DNA of 64,000 nucleotides, from the NCBI GenBank assembly GCA_001598975.1, contig BBXU01002335.1:1-64000 (forward strand). The letters are read 5' to 3'. Below the pieces are notes generated by a model. The model worked only from the letters and a program-made list of their open reading frames with translations. It ran no database searches and was not told the origin of the DNA. This DNA is from Parachlorella kessleri. Taxonomy: Eukaryota; Chlorophyta; Trebouxiophyceae; Chlorellales; Chlorellaceae. This document shows, in pieces, positions 22,001 to 34,809 of the stretch (the first letter of the stretch is position 1; every line of letters starts with the position of its first letter). The position numbers and the translations under genes were made by a program.

Positions 22001-25000
22001 ACACAACGCTCTTACTTATGAGGGCTATTACTTCCCCGATTTTAGCCGTAGGCATGTATTTCTGTAGGGTGCTGGCAGTGTGAAGTGGCGAGCGGGCAGC
22101 CTTAGTGGCACTATAGCTGCATCATCTGCGCTTCACGGGAAAGGCGTGCCCCCCCCCGAGCCAGGGCTAGCGTCGCAATTTCGGTCAAAATTCCAAGTTG
22201 GTCCCCCGCTGAAGTTTCTTCGACGGCAAAAGCACCGCTGCGTGCTGGCCGTGACATTCGCCGGCCTAAACACATCGACCAACTCCAAAACTGCACAGGG
22301 TGTGAAGTGGTGGCATTCTCGCCACAAGGCGGCCGGCCACACATGAGGCGCAACTCACACCATATGGAGCTAACCAGGGCCCTTACCTTGTCTGCTAGCC
22401 CCAGAAAGGTGCCCCTTCTGCCTGGCGCGAGCCCGCTGCTGCTGTCTGCGGTGAAGCACCGCACAGGCACCTGCCGCAAGGTACAGCACAGGCAGCTCAG
22501 TGACGAGTATCAGGGTGTGGTGTGACCATCCCGGCAGAAGTGCACAGGCAGGTGGCGACACTTGCCTGCAGACATTGTGTTGCTGGCATGCCACCCGCCA
22601 TTAGTTGCAGCGACAGTCCCAGGTTGCCAGAAGTTTTCCAAACCGGCGGACTGGTCTACCAAGGCAGCCTGCTTGGCCCATCAACTGCCACACATTGGAG
22701 GCTTTACAGCATGGCAATGCAATGAAAGGCACAATGGCCTGGCAAATCGCTATCCCACCACGCCTGCAGAAATACGCAAGAATCATCACTACTGTACAGA
22801 GGCCCCCCCCCTTTTCACCCCACCCCCATCGGTACGGCTGCTTGCCTCGTAGATGACTAGGTCCTTGAGCGGGAGGTTGGGCCGGCTGTAGTCAGGGCCC
22901 CAGTCGAACTCCGGTGCCTCAAAGTCAAAGGTGCCTCGGAACACGCTGCCCGTCTGAAGCACAGCACAGGACAGCATAGCATAGCGTATGACGGTCTACG
23001 AGAAATCTTGGAGGGCCTACTCGGTGTGCAAGGTGGCGGACTGCCACATATCAGGGCAAGAGTGTAGGAGGGCCACACGCACATGCATAAGCCGCCCTTG
23101 CCATAACCGGGGGCAACTGCCCAGCGGCCCCCTGCCAGACAACTCTGGCCGTGATGTGGGCCAGGAGCACGTGCCATGCCCCATGCGGCCGCTGCCAAGC
23201 ATCAGTAGCATGGTCGCAACCTACCCCTGATCTAACAATACAGCCACAGTATTCTCCATCCTGCCAGGTGGGTGCCTAAAAGCGGCAGGAGCGCTGCCAT
23301 GCCGCGTGTTTTGCATATCAGCAGAGGAACATACCTTCCGCTTGAACTGCTCAAAGCTATCCCTCTCTCCAAAGACTACCCGTCCCTTGACGGCCTTGGC
23401 ATATGGGTCTAGCAGCACCTGAGGTACTAGCAACACCATGGTTATCATCTGACGTCTGGACCGGACAGAAGCTCTCGAGCTGACTTTGGTCGGGGTGGGA
23501 ACAGCGCTAATCTCTGCACGTACAGATGAAAATAGCCCCGCACCATGCAGCAACAGTTCCAGTCTTCCCAGGCAACCAACAAGGCTCCTCCAGTGCAATG
23601 CCCTGCCTTCCCCAGCAAGCCCTTCCAGCGGAGCCCACTTGTAACCCGTGCAGCCCGTCCAGCGCACATTGAGCAATCAAACTTACCTTACCAACAATTC
23701 GAACACTCCGTTTCCCACAGCAGGAGTCAGAGCACGTGTCATAGACGTGATTATGCTAGCAGCAAATAATCCTAACACTCTACCCACCTTGCTGTCGTCC
23801 CATCTGTGTGGTGTGTCCCAGCCCCCCTTGCCCGCCACCTTGAAGCCATAAAGCACCCCAGACTGGGGCAGCCCCCGCACCACCGCATGCCACACGTCGC
23901 CTGCACATGCCTCAGCGAGCAATTTATGATAATAATAATAATATCCATGTACATACTCGGTAAGTTGCGGATCTGAAAAGCCGCGTGACGGTGCGGGGCA
24001 GCCAGCTTGCCATGCCCTAGTCTATGTCCCTGAGCCAGTGTGTCATGTGTGCTTCCAGGGCCAGCCAGAGGTTTAAACAAAGACTCGGCACCCCAGTTGG
24101 CTCCTGACGCTCCCTTCGGGTCTCCAGCACCGTCACCATTAAAGAGCCACCGCTTTCCCATGAAGCACTCCTCAGCTATTGGCTTGGCGATTGCTAACTC
24201 GACGGCCCAGCAACCGAACGAGCAACCGAACGAGCAACCGAACGGAATCGCAGGGCCGGCAGGCTGTTGCTATGCGCCCATCCACCCACCTACCCGTCTT
24301 ATGCATGGGCGCCTCCAGCAGCGGCTTGTCATCCTGGTCAAACAGGCATAGCGTGACGGCTGTGGCATTGTGCGAGGCCAGGGCAAAGTTCACCCCAGGA
24401 CCGCCTTCTGCCGCTGGTGATGCGCCCAGCGGCTGAGCTAGCCCTGCAAGCGTCACACACCAGCAGGAAATACAAACCCGTCTGTGAGGGCTGCCACCGC
24501 CTTGTACAAACCTTGGCTGCTTCCAAGCTTACTGCGTTTTCGGCATCCAGGACATGGAAGCATCGTAATGCTTGTCACATAGCCTGACGTCTATCCATGC
24601 CACAAAGCAACCTTGCTAGAGTAGTAGGGTCCAACTGTGTGGGAGGCAAGCTATCAGTTGCAGCCGGCCAGCCAGTCACCTCCGCACCCGGCTCAACAGA
24701 GTACTTGGCTCCATCTGCTGTAGCCACTGCTGACGACGTGCTCTCTGCCACCTCAGAGGAAGCCCTCGGAGGCTGTGTACGCATGGATTGGCAGGTGTGC
24801 TTGGATGCGGTCAGTGCTGCTGGGCCCTGCAGTAGTGTTGAGACAACACTGCAGCTGTGACAGGCTGCTCAGGACAGTCGGGCGGCCGTGACACTTGTTC
24901 AAGGACTACTTCCACACTCTAGCCTTACCTTCGGTAGGCCCCCAGTGTTCGTTCTCCTACCACTAATCATCCCCCGGATGCACGTCTGGCGATAGCTGCC

Positions 25001-25036
25001 GGCGCTGACACCTATACTGAGAGGAAGCGCAGCCAT
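16059..25036 (-). CDS. ISA3: Isoamylase-type starch debranching enzyme (ISA3-like), plastid
   Basis: About 16 exons span nine kilobases. Exon 1 (24929-25036, [14 protein letters not shown]...) is a Ser/Arg-rich transit peptide joined in phase 0 to the exon ending near 24690. Next come the CBM48 region ([39 protein letters not shown]) and the GH13 catalytic barrel: [19 protein letters not shown] (nucleophile Asp), LIAEPWDIG (acid/base Glu) and [12 protein letters not shown] (third Asp). It then has [31 protein letters not shown] and a C-terminal beta domain ending [12 protein letters not shown]. All three catalytic acids are present, so it should be active, cutting alpha-1,6 branches in starch. 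Motif wording fits ISA3 (starch breakdown) better than ISA1 or the inactive ISA2, though this is judged from memory. Several introns contain microsatellites, and one holds a duplicated 3' splice junction. It is transcribed divergently from BOP1. Confidence 0.9.
20221..20247. repeat. (GGCA)n microsatellite in an isoamylase intron
   Basis: About six GGCA units lie in a row within the intron following the exon with DGFRFDLAS. It is noncoding on the transcribed strand. Confidence 0.85.
20694..20828 (-). repeat. Duplicated intron-exon junction in isoamylase
   Basis: The real acceptor, with its exon start at 20719 (encoding GDDDPYLLS), is mirrored 83 bases upstream on the minus strand with exon-like start at 20802 (GGGDPCVLS). 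The 25 intron bases before each copy differ at only one position, and the exon-like part has diverged more. The spacing is not a multiple of three, so using the upstream copy would shift the frame. Confidence 0.75.
24205..24243. repeat. 12-base tandem repeat in an isoamylase intron
   Basis: Three near-perfect copies of a 12-base unit (CAACCGAACGAG) lie in the intron between the two CBM48-region exons. Confidence 0.8.
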
Positions 25037-25478
25037 GGCGTGTGCAGCCAATGAGGATCAGCTCCCAGCAGGTCCAAGGTGGCTAGGTGCACAGATCACA
25101 CGGTCAGTGAGGGTTTCGATGGGGCAAGGGGAAGCCTTGGGGCGCCTTCCACTTGGTCAAGGAGGCAGGCCTTGCTGCAAGGCCAGTGGATCTGACAGCA
25201 ATTAAGGTATTGGACAGTTTGCAGTGATGGCGGCAAGTGCCAGGCCCGCCAGTGAGTTTCATATGCCCACAGCCTGAAGATGACAGAAAGTGCTGCAAAT
25301 GCATTAAGAGACATTTACTTGTGCAGGAGTTTGTGAGCATAGAAGTTTGGGTCTATGATTGCATGCATGACATGCAGGATTTATTGTGTGGCAAACTAGC
25401 ACCTCCTGGCAGGACATAGGACCTAGGAAGGTGTCTTGCGGGGTTATTATACATAAGATACAGCATTCAGGCAGCCCC
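25037..25478. promoter_or_regulatory. Divergent promoter region between isoamylase and BOP1
   Basis: The two start codons face away from each other across 442 bases, so this stretch must contain both 5' leaders and both promoters or one shared promoter. No clear TATA box or named element could be assigned by eye. Confidence 0.55.
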
Positions 25479-28400
25479 ATGTCCAAGCGAACTGCGCAGG
25501 GCGGTGGGAAGCAACAGCAGGCGGAGCTGCGGGCAGGTAGTGACGACTCGGGGCTGGATGCCTCGGAGCTGGAGCTAGATAGCAGCGATGAGGAGTACGA
25601 CAGCGACGTTGACGGGGCAGTGAGCGCGGGCCAGCGGGAGGGTGCTGCCAGGGAGCCTGTAGACCAAGAGATAGAAGATGCTGTGCTGGACTATCTGGGC
25701 GCTGTGGGAAGGCGGCGAAGCAGCAGCCAGGCTGGCGGCAATAGGGATAGTGAAGACGAAGACGCCACAGAGGCTAGGTGTGTCAGCTTGCCCTTGTCAG
25801 ACCTCCTGTATACTTGGGCTGCTGCTGCTCCTTTTGTGGTGATAGGCCCTTGGTCGTTCCTTTCCCCAGACGACTCGCACCTGTATGTTACCTGCAATGT
25901 TTGCGGCTTAGCGGGGTCGGGGTGAGGTGTGGCAAGACACCTGTAGTGCCGCCTGTCTGCCGCAGCGGTCGAGAGGGCGGAGGAGACCAGTTGGGTGTAG
26001 CTAGGGATGGGGGAGCTGCCGACAGCGACGCAGTGGACGAGGGTAGTGAGCCGCCTTCTCCCCGCCCTGCTGCTGTTGATAATGCCAGCGACTCATCAGA
26101 GGACGAGCGCCCCAACAGGAATACAGGTGCTTAGACACTTCCTGGCGGGGACTTAAGCTTGGTAGAAATGGTTGCAGAGAGGAGCGGCGGCAACCGCTGG
26201 CCCGTGCTGTAAGGTTCTAAGGTGGTGGGGTTGGCAGCGCAGCCTTGGTTGGGCCTTAAGGCTGTCAGCACATGGCCGGGGAGTCGTGCGCTATGAAGTC
26301 CCCCTTGTACGCATCCACCGTGGGTTGAAGCGGGGCGCTGCAGTGGCAGCAATTCCTGGTGGCGGCGCCCATAACAGCACACCTCTGGAATCTCATGTTG
26401 CTGTCTGTGTTCTGCAGCAGTGGCACATGCGTGGTATAATGAGGGAGCTTGCATAGAGGATGCCTGGGTAATGCCTTGCTCGTGACCTTCTGATTGGGGT
26501 GCAAGATTTTCGGCTGTGGTGCAGTGGGCGAAGTGCCCCTGGCATGGTACAAGGATGAGGAGCACATAGGGTATGACGTGGAGGGGCAGCGGCTGGAGAA
26601 GCGGCCCCAGAAGGACAAGCTGGACAAGCTGCTGGCACGCAACGACGGCAAGGGCCTGACCATCTATGACGACTACAATGACGAGGAGATCACCCTGACT
26701 AAGGAGGAGATCCGCATGCTGCAGCGGATACGGATAGGTAAGGTGGAGTCCCAAAGTGAGGCGCCAGCCTCCCTGGCATTCCAGCGCTGCCGTGAGGGGC
26801 GGGCTCTGATAGCAAGGGCGGCAAGGGCCGTGGGGAGGGCTTTGCAGAGCGGCCTTCATTGGCGACTGGGCAGAGTGTCTGGGCGTAGACCGGCACCGGC
26901 ATGAGCTGCCTTGTAGTTCAAGGAGAGCAGGCTGTCCCTTAGAATGTGGTAGCGCCAGGACGCTCAGGACCAGGCGGGCCATGGCAGCGACTTGCGGAGT
27001 AGGCAAACATCATGTAGCCCAGGTTGCGGTTGTGTTGCGGGGCTCTGCAGCCCCGGCCATTGCGCAAGGCAGAGACCCTGGTCCCCCCGCCCTGCACTGG
27101 GAGGCCCTCGATGTGTCATTCAAGCCGTTCCCCTTTGCCCCTTATCTGCACGCAGGCTGCCCGCTGTGTTGGTGACTCACGAACCCTGGTAACTCACTTG
27201 GTTGTGTGGAGGTCAAATAGCACAGGGCTTGAATCGCAACACGGCTACTTGCTGATTAGTACCCCTCTTTTACGCTTTGGGGTGGGCTTGCAGAAGCAGG
27301 ACAACATGGTTGCTGCTGATTTGCTCACGCCCAAACGACTGCCACTCGCAGGCCAGTTCCCCCATGTGGAGGTGAACCCGTATGAGCCCGAGGTGGACTG
27401 GTTCACTCGGGACGTGGAGGTCATGCCCCTGAGCGGCGCCCCCGAGCCCAAGCGGCGCTTCATCCCGTCCAAGTGGGAGGAGAAAAAGTGAGTGATTTCG
27501 TAATCACGCTTGCGTGGAACAGGCAGACTAGGGCAGGCATGTCACAGGGCAGCAGGGGTGCTTTGAGGACCTCCCTGAGAAAGATGATGCATTGAGTGTC
27601 GGACTGCTCTGCATTCGATATTGTGGCCCGTTAGTATTGTGGCTTCTGCGGCCCTGGGCTCCTGCGAGGTAAGGTGCTACAACTGTGGTGTGCTGGCCCC
27701 GCGCCTGTAGCATGCACGGCAGGTGCAGGTGGTATGTAGGCCTTCATGCTGGTCGGTGCAGCAGCCCATGCAGAGCCTGTGGAAGTTATAGCACTCGTGG
27801 CGTGGAGAGCGGTTGGCGAACAGGTGGCAGGTGGCTGGTGGAGCCTCAGAAGGCTCCAGGACATGTCTTGCTGCTGCCTTAAGTGAACACCAAGGGCTCC
27901 TTGCCCCCATGCTGGTGATCGGGTCGTGAAGCTGGTGCTGATGCTGTGCTTGGGGGGTCGTCAAGCCTCTGCTCCCCATCCGTGGCGGTGAATGGCCCCT
28001 TGTGCTGAACCACGGCCCCGCGCTCTGCTTGTGGCGTTGAGCAGGGTTGTGAAGCTGGTGCGGGCGCTGCGCAAGGGGTGGATCAGCCGGGAGAAGAAGC
28101 CCGAGAAACCGGAGGTGTACCTCATCTGGGAGGACGATGGTGAGCACAATCCGTTTGTAGGGGTCGGGGGCATAGGGCTGGGTAGATGAGCCGGGAGGGG
28201 AGGGCTGGGGGAACTGTGGGGTGGTGGGTGTCTCGGCAGCGAGGACGAGTGTGAATTTGTCGTAGTGATTGGTTGGCATGGCGAGGACCTCCATGCACGG
28301 AATCTCCTTTCCTTCTTGGGAGTGTTCGTCATTGGGGAGAATGCTCCCCTGAGAAAGGCAACCATGCTTTCCCACTGTTGCATGCCGTGTCCTTTCCATA

Positions 28401-31400
28401 CCATGTTACTTGTCTTACTAACAAATTCCACATGCACGAGGAAGTGTGCGCAGGGCTCCTGCAAAGAGCTTCCTTCCAGGCTGCGGTGGTATGCTGGTGT
28501 ATACAGCACGCCTAGGCTCGCGAGAGCGCCTGGGTAGATGGGGTGGAACAGGGATGAGCACAGCCTTGTGGAGCAGGTTTAGGGCCAGCAACAAGACGGC
28601 TCCCAAGCGCACAGCGGTTGGTCCCATGGCAGCCCTGCCTGCTGTGGTGGTTTGCAGGCAAGACCAGCGACAAGACTGCCACTGGGCTGACGTACATACC
28701 CGCCCCCAAGCTCAAGCTGCCGGGCCATGAGGAGTCGTACAACCCGCCCAAGGAGTACCTGCCCACCGAGGTGAGTTTTGTCTGCTGTGTTGGCGCTCGC
28801 GGTGGGTCATGGCGGTCTTGTGGGTTCTTCATGAGTGACTGCATGCGAGTGAAATTGCCAGCATCCCCCCCAGCAACGGCGCTTGTAGCTGCCGGCGACC
28901 TGGCCTGGCGCGCGGTGTGGAGCACCTGCGGCCCTGCTGCCCAGCTTTCCAGGCGCAGGCGAGCCTGGGCGCCCCCACCAGTGCTGGTGTGCCAGAGCAG
29001 GCTGATAGTGCCGTTTCGAGGGTACGTGGGTGTTGTGCAGGAGGAGCGCAACGCGGTTCAGTTGCTGGACGAGGAGCAGCGGCCACAATTTGTGCCTACA
29101 TCCTACGACGCCCTTCGCCGGGTGGGTGGCTTAACGGATGGGTGGGTGGATTGGATGTGCGGCGCAGCGCGTGGGCACCTCCTGTGGAAGGAGTGGCCCG
29201 CAGGTAGTGTTTCCCACCCTGCTCACGGCCCCGCAATGTGGTGGGCCAAGGGTTATGCCCTGCCCTTATATGGCAAGCTAGAAGCTGCACCCTGGGTGAC
29301 CAGTGCTCATTCGCCAAGGACAGCCCTCACCACTGCAGGTGCCCGCGTACGCCAACTTCATCAAGGAGCGCTTTGAGCGCTGCCTGGACCTGTACCTCTG
29401 CCCACGTGTGCGCCGGAAGCGCGTCATCATCAACGGTGAGCCAGCTGCTGACTCATGGCAATGTCGCTGGGGGTGATACCTGGTAGAATCCCCCTGTCGC
29501 TTTACGGAGGCAGGAGGCAAGGGGCGGCGGGATGCAGCTGGTTGATGTAATGATCTGGGAGTTATAGCCTGGTCGGTGATGCTGTGGCTCGAAGGCGAAC
29601 AGCGCTATCTGGACTACAGACCAGTGGGCCTTCTTTCGGCTATTTTGGCTCTGGGGTTCGGTTTCGTAGCCCTACACAGCCTTTGCCTTTTTTCCAGCGG
29701 TTGCTCTCGCACGCCTTGTAAAGGGCACTTGGGCCTCTGCTTCGTGCGTCGCTGCGCAGATCCGGAGAAGCTGGTGCCCCAGCTACCCAAGCCGCGCGAC
29801 CTGCAGCCCTTCCCCACGCTGCTTGCGCTGCGCTTCTTCGGCCACACGGAGCAGGTCAGGAGGCAGCAGCCTGTGTGTAGGTTGTTGGTGGCAGAGAATG
29901 CAAAGTGGGGAGTGGTAGGGGTGAAGGGTCCGACACCGCTGGGTGCAGCTATGATCTCTGGGTCGAGCCAGAGTCTTTGTGCATGTCAGAGCTCTGTCAC
30001 AGGCACACTTGGTTGACCAGCGAAACAGTGAAGAGTTTCCTATCTTTGAGGGTCCTCTCAGGCCAGGACTGCGCTGCGTGATGCAAGCGGCCCTGCTTGT
30101 GTATCACTAAGCGGAGGAACAGGTCCAGTGAAATGGTGTACTTGTAGCGAGTGCTTCTGGTGGTGCCAGGGCCACAGCATCTCGTCACCAACCGTCAGGG
30201 GTCCCTCCCAGGTGGTGGCTGGGTTCACTCAGCACCTGACTCTCTCTCCTTCATTCCTCCTTCATGCATCGCAGGTGCGGTCGGTGGCCACCGACCCCTT
30301 CACCGGCCAGTGGCTCCTCTCAGGAGGTTTGGCTTTGCCCCGCACCCAACTCTGTTTATTCCTACCCCATCCCCCGCAGGTGCGGTCGGTGGCCCCCGAC
30401 CCCTTCACCGGCCAGTGGCTCCTGTCCGGCGGCGACGACGGCAGCGTGCGGCTGTGGGAGGTGCGCACCGGCCGCTGCCAGGCCACCTGGCACCTGGGCG
30501 AGCCGGTGGCGTGTGTGGCCTGGTGCCCCTCGCCCGCGCTGCGGCTGGCGGCGGTGGTGGCCGGGAGCCGCGTCGTGCTGCTGCCCACAGGTGCGCACAG
30601 GGCCTGCCTGAGGGTAGGTGGCGTGGGACCTGGGTGGGGAGCATCACATGTACTGCAGCTGGGTGCGGTGGGGGCAGGACCATGGGCCTGTGGCCTACAG
30701 GCGCGTGTGTGTGGCGGGGGGACTGATCATTGTGCCCTTCATCTGCCACACATTGGGTGGTGATGCCGAGGAGCTGAAGGGTGCTGCTGCTCGCAGCTGT
30801 GCTCGTGGTTGCTGGGATGTGCGGTAGAGAGTACGCATTCGGCGGGCATGGTGCTATGGCTTTGGCACAAGCCAATGCAGCCCACACCTCCTTGATAGCG
30901 CTTACACAAGGCGCTAGGTAGCGCACTTGGGATAGAAGCATGGCGGCCCCCACTTCCACTAGTTCACCAACAGGACGCATGTAAGCCTTCTTTGGTGAGG
31001 ACATGGAGGGCGGGGCTGTGTTGGCCACGCTCAGCCCAAGTGCCTGCAAACCCTGGGGGCCTTTTGTTTTTATGTGCCACGTTTGCTACCTCTTGTGCTC
31101 TTCATCCTGGCTCACCCCTCCTTATGTGCCACTGGGGTTGTTGCAGGTAATGGCAACGAGGAGCAGGAGGCAGCCACCCAGCAGGCCCTTGACGCCAGCC
31201 TGGCAGCGGCAGGCACAGCAGGCGCAGCAGGCGGCGGCAGCCTCGCCAGCTGGCAGCGGGCGCAGCAGCTACAGGGCGCAGCCTCCCCCGGGGCTGTGGA
31301 GATCCTGCACCGCGCCCCCGCCAAGTATGCCACCTGGCACGCCCGCGGCGACTACTTTGCGTCGGTCGCGCCCACGGGCAACACGCAGGCGGTGCTGGTG

Positions 31401-33126
31401 CACCAGCTGTCACGCGGCGCGACGCAGAACCCCTTCCGCAAGAACCGAGGCCGCGTGGCGCGCGTGCTGTTCCACCCCTCCAAGCCCTTCTTCTTTGTTG
31501 CCACGCAGCAGAATGTGAGCAGCCTGGAGGGAGGAGGGGGGGGGGTAATAATCTCCACGCAGCTCTATCTTGCTGGTGCCAGGGCCGTTGCAGACTTGAG
31601 CACGTCCGCTCCCAGGTTGTAGGTCAGTTAGTAGAAGCTGGGCCGGGCAGCGGGGTCACACGGGGTGCGGGCTGCAGCTGGGTGCCCCCAAATATCTCAC
31701 GACTTGTGAGGCCGCACCCTGCATGCCCGGCACGTGCTGCTGCCCGTGGATCCCTGACACCCAGGGCTACCACCCCACCCCTGCTATCACTGTGGTGTAG
31801 GTGCGAGTCTACAACCTGGCCAAGCAGGCGCTGGCTAAGAAGCTGGTGGGAGGGTCAGGCATCATCACCAGCATGGCGGTGCACCCCTCGGGTAGGATAT
31901 CCTGGTGGGAGGGATCTGATACCATGGAATCTTGTGCACCTCGATGAGGAACGGATACTGTGGCAACGATTCCCTTGAGTAGGGCGTGCTTGACATGCGG
32001 TCGTCTCAGCGCCTTGCGGCAGGCTCCATGCATGCAAGCTTATGCAATAGAATGCCAATGTGCCAGGGTGTAGATGCTTGGTCGACCGCCCGGCTTGATA
32101 CCGACCCTGGGTGGCGTGCCAGCCCACCATATTTGCCCAAAAGAAACAAAGGAACAATGTCCTGGCAGTCTCCACCTCCCCCTGGGTCCCTGTGGAAGCC
32201 TCAGGCCTCAGCCTCAAGCCACCCAGCCAAGCTACTCTACCCCAGCAGCGCCTGTGTTTGCGTTGGGGGCTACTATAAGTGACACCGGGGCGGTGGGGCG
32301 TTCCGCGCGTCAGCGAGAGAGGGGGCAGCGTTGTGTGGCAATGCCTCCTGCCATCCCCGATGGAGGCCGCATGTCCTCATCCCCTCACAACCATCCGCTG
32401 CGATGTAATGACGCAATTTGCACGCGCAGGCGACCACCTGATAGTGGGCAGCGAGGACAAGCGGCTGGCCTGGTACGACCTGGACCTGTCATCCAAGCCC
32501 TACCGGGCTCTGCGATACCACAATTATGCGGTGCGGGGCACGGCCTTCCACAGGTGCGTGGCGGCGCCCCAGCAGCGGAGGGGGGTAAAGGCTTGCTAGG
32601 ATGGCATGTGGTGCGCTGGGCGGGAATATATAAAGAGGCCCTGGCCCGGCGCAGTTGCTTGTGAGCGCTTTAATGCTCGGAAAGGTCAGGAGGTGTCCTC
32701 CGCCAGTGTTGCTGCGCCGTCAGCCATGCAAGCCTGCTTCTGCCATCAAACTCTCTTAGTGCCGGCCTACCGCCCGTAGGCCAGCGGAAGCGGCATGCGA
32801 CTGGGTTTGGCATACAGCTAGCCGGCCGACGCGGCCAACGCACCCTGCTGCTTCGCCTGGCACAGCCGCGTCTTGTCCCGCGCCCCGCGCCCCGCAGGTC
32901 CTACCCCCTGTTTGCCTCCTCCTCGGACGATGCCACCGTGCACGTCTTCCATGGCATGGTCTACAACGACCTGATGACTAACCCCCTCATCGTGCCGGTC
33001 AAGATCCTGCGCGGCCACGAGATGGTCGACTTCCGGGGCGTGCTGGACGTGGCCTTCCACCCCACCCAGCCCTGGCTGTTCACCGCGGGCGCCGACACCA
33101 CCATCTGCATGTTTGTGAACCCCTGA
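25479..33126 (+). CDS. BOP1: BOP1/Erb1, large-subunit ribosome biogenesis WD40 protein
   Basis: Fourteen exons join in phase: 25479-25774, 25966-26126, 26525-26737, 27352-27487, 28045-28139, 28658-28770, 29041-29121, 29339-29435, 29760-29854, 30380-30590, 31147-31514, 31801-31891, 32430-32553 and 32898-33126. The N-terminus is an acidic Ser/Asp/Glu-rich nucleolar tail. The BOP1 N-terminal domain follows ([65 protein letters not shown]). The C-terminus is a WD40 propeller ([60 protein letters not shown]). BOP1 works with PES1 and WDR12 in the nucleolus in 27S pre-rRNA processing and 60S assembly. The exon at 30380 is preceded by a partial copy of itself with its own acceptor at 30275, an in-frame alternative. 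A TGTAA motif about 70 bases past the stop may be the poly(A) signal used in many green algae. Confidence 0.95.
30271..30430 (+). repeat. In-frame tandem duplication of a BOP1 3' splice site and exon start
   Basis: Bases 30275-30325 and 30380-30430 match at 47 of 51 positions, and each is preceded by GCAG. The offset is 105 bases, exactly 35 codons, and the whole interval is open. Use of the upstream acceptor would insert 35 residues just before the first WD40 strand. Three of the four differences are synonymous third-position changes. Confidence 0.9.
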
Positions 33127-34809
33127 GGGAGCGTGTGGCCGAGGCCCACAGGGAGACCCGCTTGAGGGGAGGGAGGGTGTGGAGAGCGCAGGCCTGTAAG
33201 AGGGTTTTTGTTGGCCCCACTTAGGGGACTCAAGGCAGCATGGTCCGGTGGCGGTGTGCTGTTACTAGACTAGGCTAGGCCCGTAAGAGGGCAGCTGCTG
33301 CAGCGCAGAAGGGTCAAGTGTGCAGCAGGGTGTGCAGCCGCCCACGTCACCCAGCCTGGCTGCTGCAGTCATGGGCGCTGCGCTTTGCTTGGTTGTATGA
33401 GGGATTAGGATCGGCCGAGGCACTTATTGGGTGGGGGGTGGAGGGGACGGCAGGCGAGGGCCTGACAGTGGCAGGGGCCATTTCCCTTGGCCAGCATGGC
33501 AGGAAACTAGCTAGTCCTAAGTGTTGGTGACCGACTCTCGATGACTTGCATCACTATGGCAGCTTGGCAGGGGCTGCTTTAGAGAGGTTGCTGACAGCCG
33601 CAGGTGAGTGCGACGAGAGGAGAGGTGGGGTTGCACGGCACTGGCTGGGCTGGATGCAGTTGTACTTGGGTCTAGTTTCCTTCCTGGGTCCAGCAGATGC
33701 AGTGAGGTGGTCCTGGGAACGGCCTTCATTCAGCTGCAGGGCCCCATGCTGCAGCACCCTTCCGATTTCCCCTTAGGCTCGACACCCGGTTACGTTGCAA
33801 GAAAGGATGCGCAGGTGGACTCTTGCATTCCACACGTGCACGACTGTACACAAGGTTTGGTGCTGACAGCAGCCGGTCCCTCCATGCTCACAATTGTAAG
33901 GTCTCCACACGCAAACCAAGGCCGAAGTGTTTATGTACGCAGTAAGCCGCTACCTAACAAGCCCTGTACACGGCAGGAAACATGCATGAGGCAGCAGGAG
34001 CAGGAGCAGCAGCAGCAGGAGCAGGAGCAGCAGCAGCAGCAGCAGCAGCGCCCAACTTCAGAGAACAAGCATCCAAGCAAACCTGAAGTACGCAGTCATG
34101 CAACAGTGCAGAGAGGTAAAGGACAAGCCAGGAAAAACAGTATCTCGTGGAAAACAACAACACGCAATGGAGGCATTTCCATGCTTGGGCCAATGCAAAC
34201 GCACACATTATCATGCATGTCGCGCTTACACCAGGAACAACACACTCCCACTAGAGTATCTGCAAAATGTTCTGATTGCGAGTTTCCATTGAAGGCAGAC
34301 ACTACATCGGCAAACTTCAGAGTTGCCACAAAAATGACAGGAGCAACGCCACATGTCATATGGTAAGGGTAGCTCGTCCTGCTAGGTTAGGGGTGATGTG
34401 GCCTGCATCCCAACGGCTAGGTCAAAGCCCCAACCCCTGGGTGTTAGTCAGGGGCCCCTCGCCCGCCCGTAACGCACCATGCTCTCGTTGGTGTGATGAT
34501 CTGACCAGGCTTGCTGCCAACAAACTAGGGTCCCCAAGCCTTGGCACAGCAGTGTTGATTGGTATCAAAGTCTTGGCCCTTCCGTCTGCTCGGTCACCCA
34601 GAGCCCTCCCTCCCAGGCTGGTGGGTGCCTGGCAGGCCAGCTTGCTGCTTCAGGTTGCCTGAAGCAAGTGACCGCGCCTCGCGGGCCCCTACCAGTGCCT
34701 GGGGCTACGACTGTGGGCTGCCTGGTGCGGCGCTGGTGCGCCCCAAGTCGCCAAAAATGCCTGCTGCGCTGCGCTGCGTTGTAAGGCTGCGATGAGGGAT
34801 GCTGCTGCT
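33127..34809. other. Convergent intergenic region (BOP1 and H+-ATPase 3' ends)
   Basis: Both flanking genes end here, so this holds their 3' untranslated regions. A 250-codon open frame (33608-34366, plus) begins only with GTG, has no domain and runs through a CAG/GAG microsatellite. It is judged spurious. Confidence 0.5.
33993..34050. repeat. CAG/GAG trinucleotide repeat
   Basis: A run of mixed CAG and GAG triplets, ending in about eight uninterrupted CAG units, lies in the intergenic region between BOP1 and the H+-ATPase. Confidence 0.9.

Noticed and set aside
33608..34366. A 252-codon open frame on the plus strand after BOP1
   Set aside because: It starts with GTG, contains no domain, runs through a CAG/GAG repeat and lies where two 3' untranslated regions are expected.
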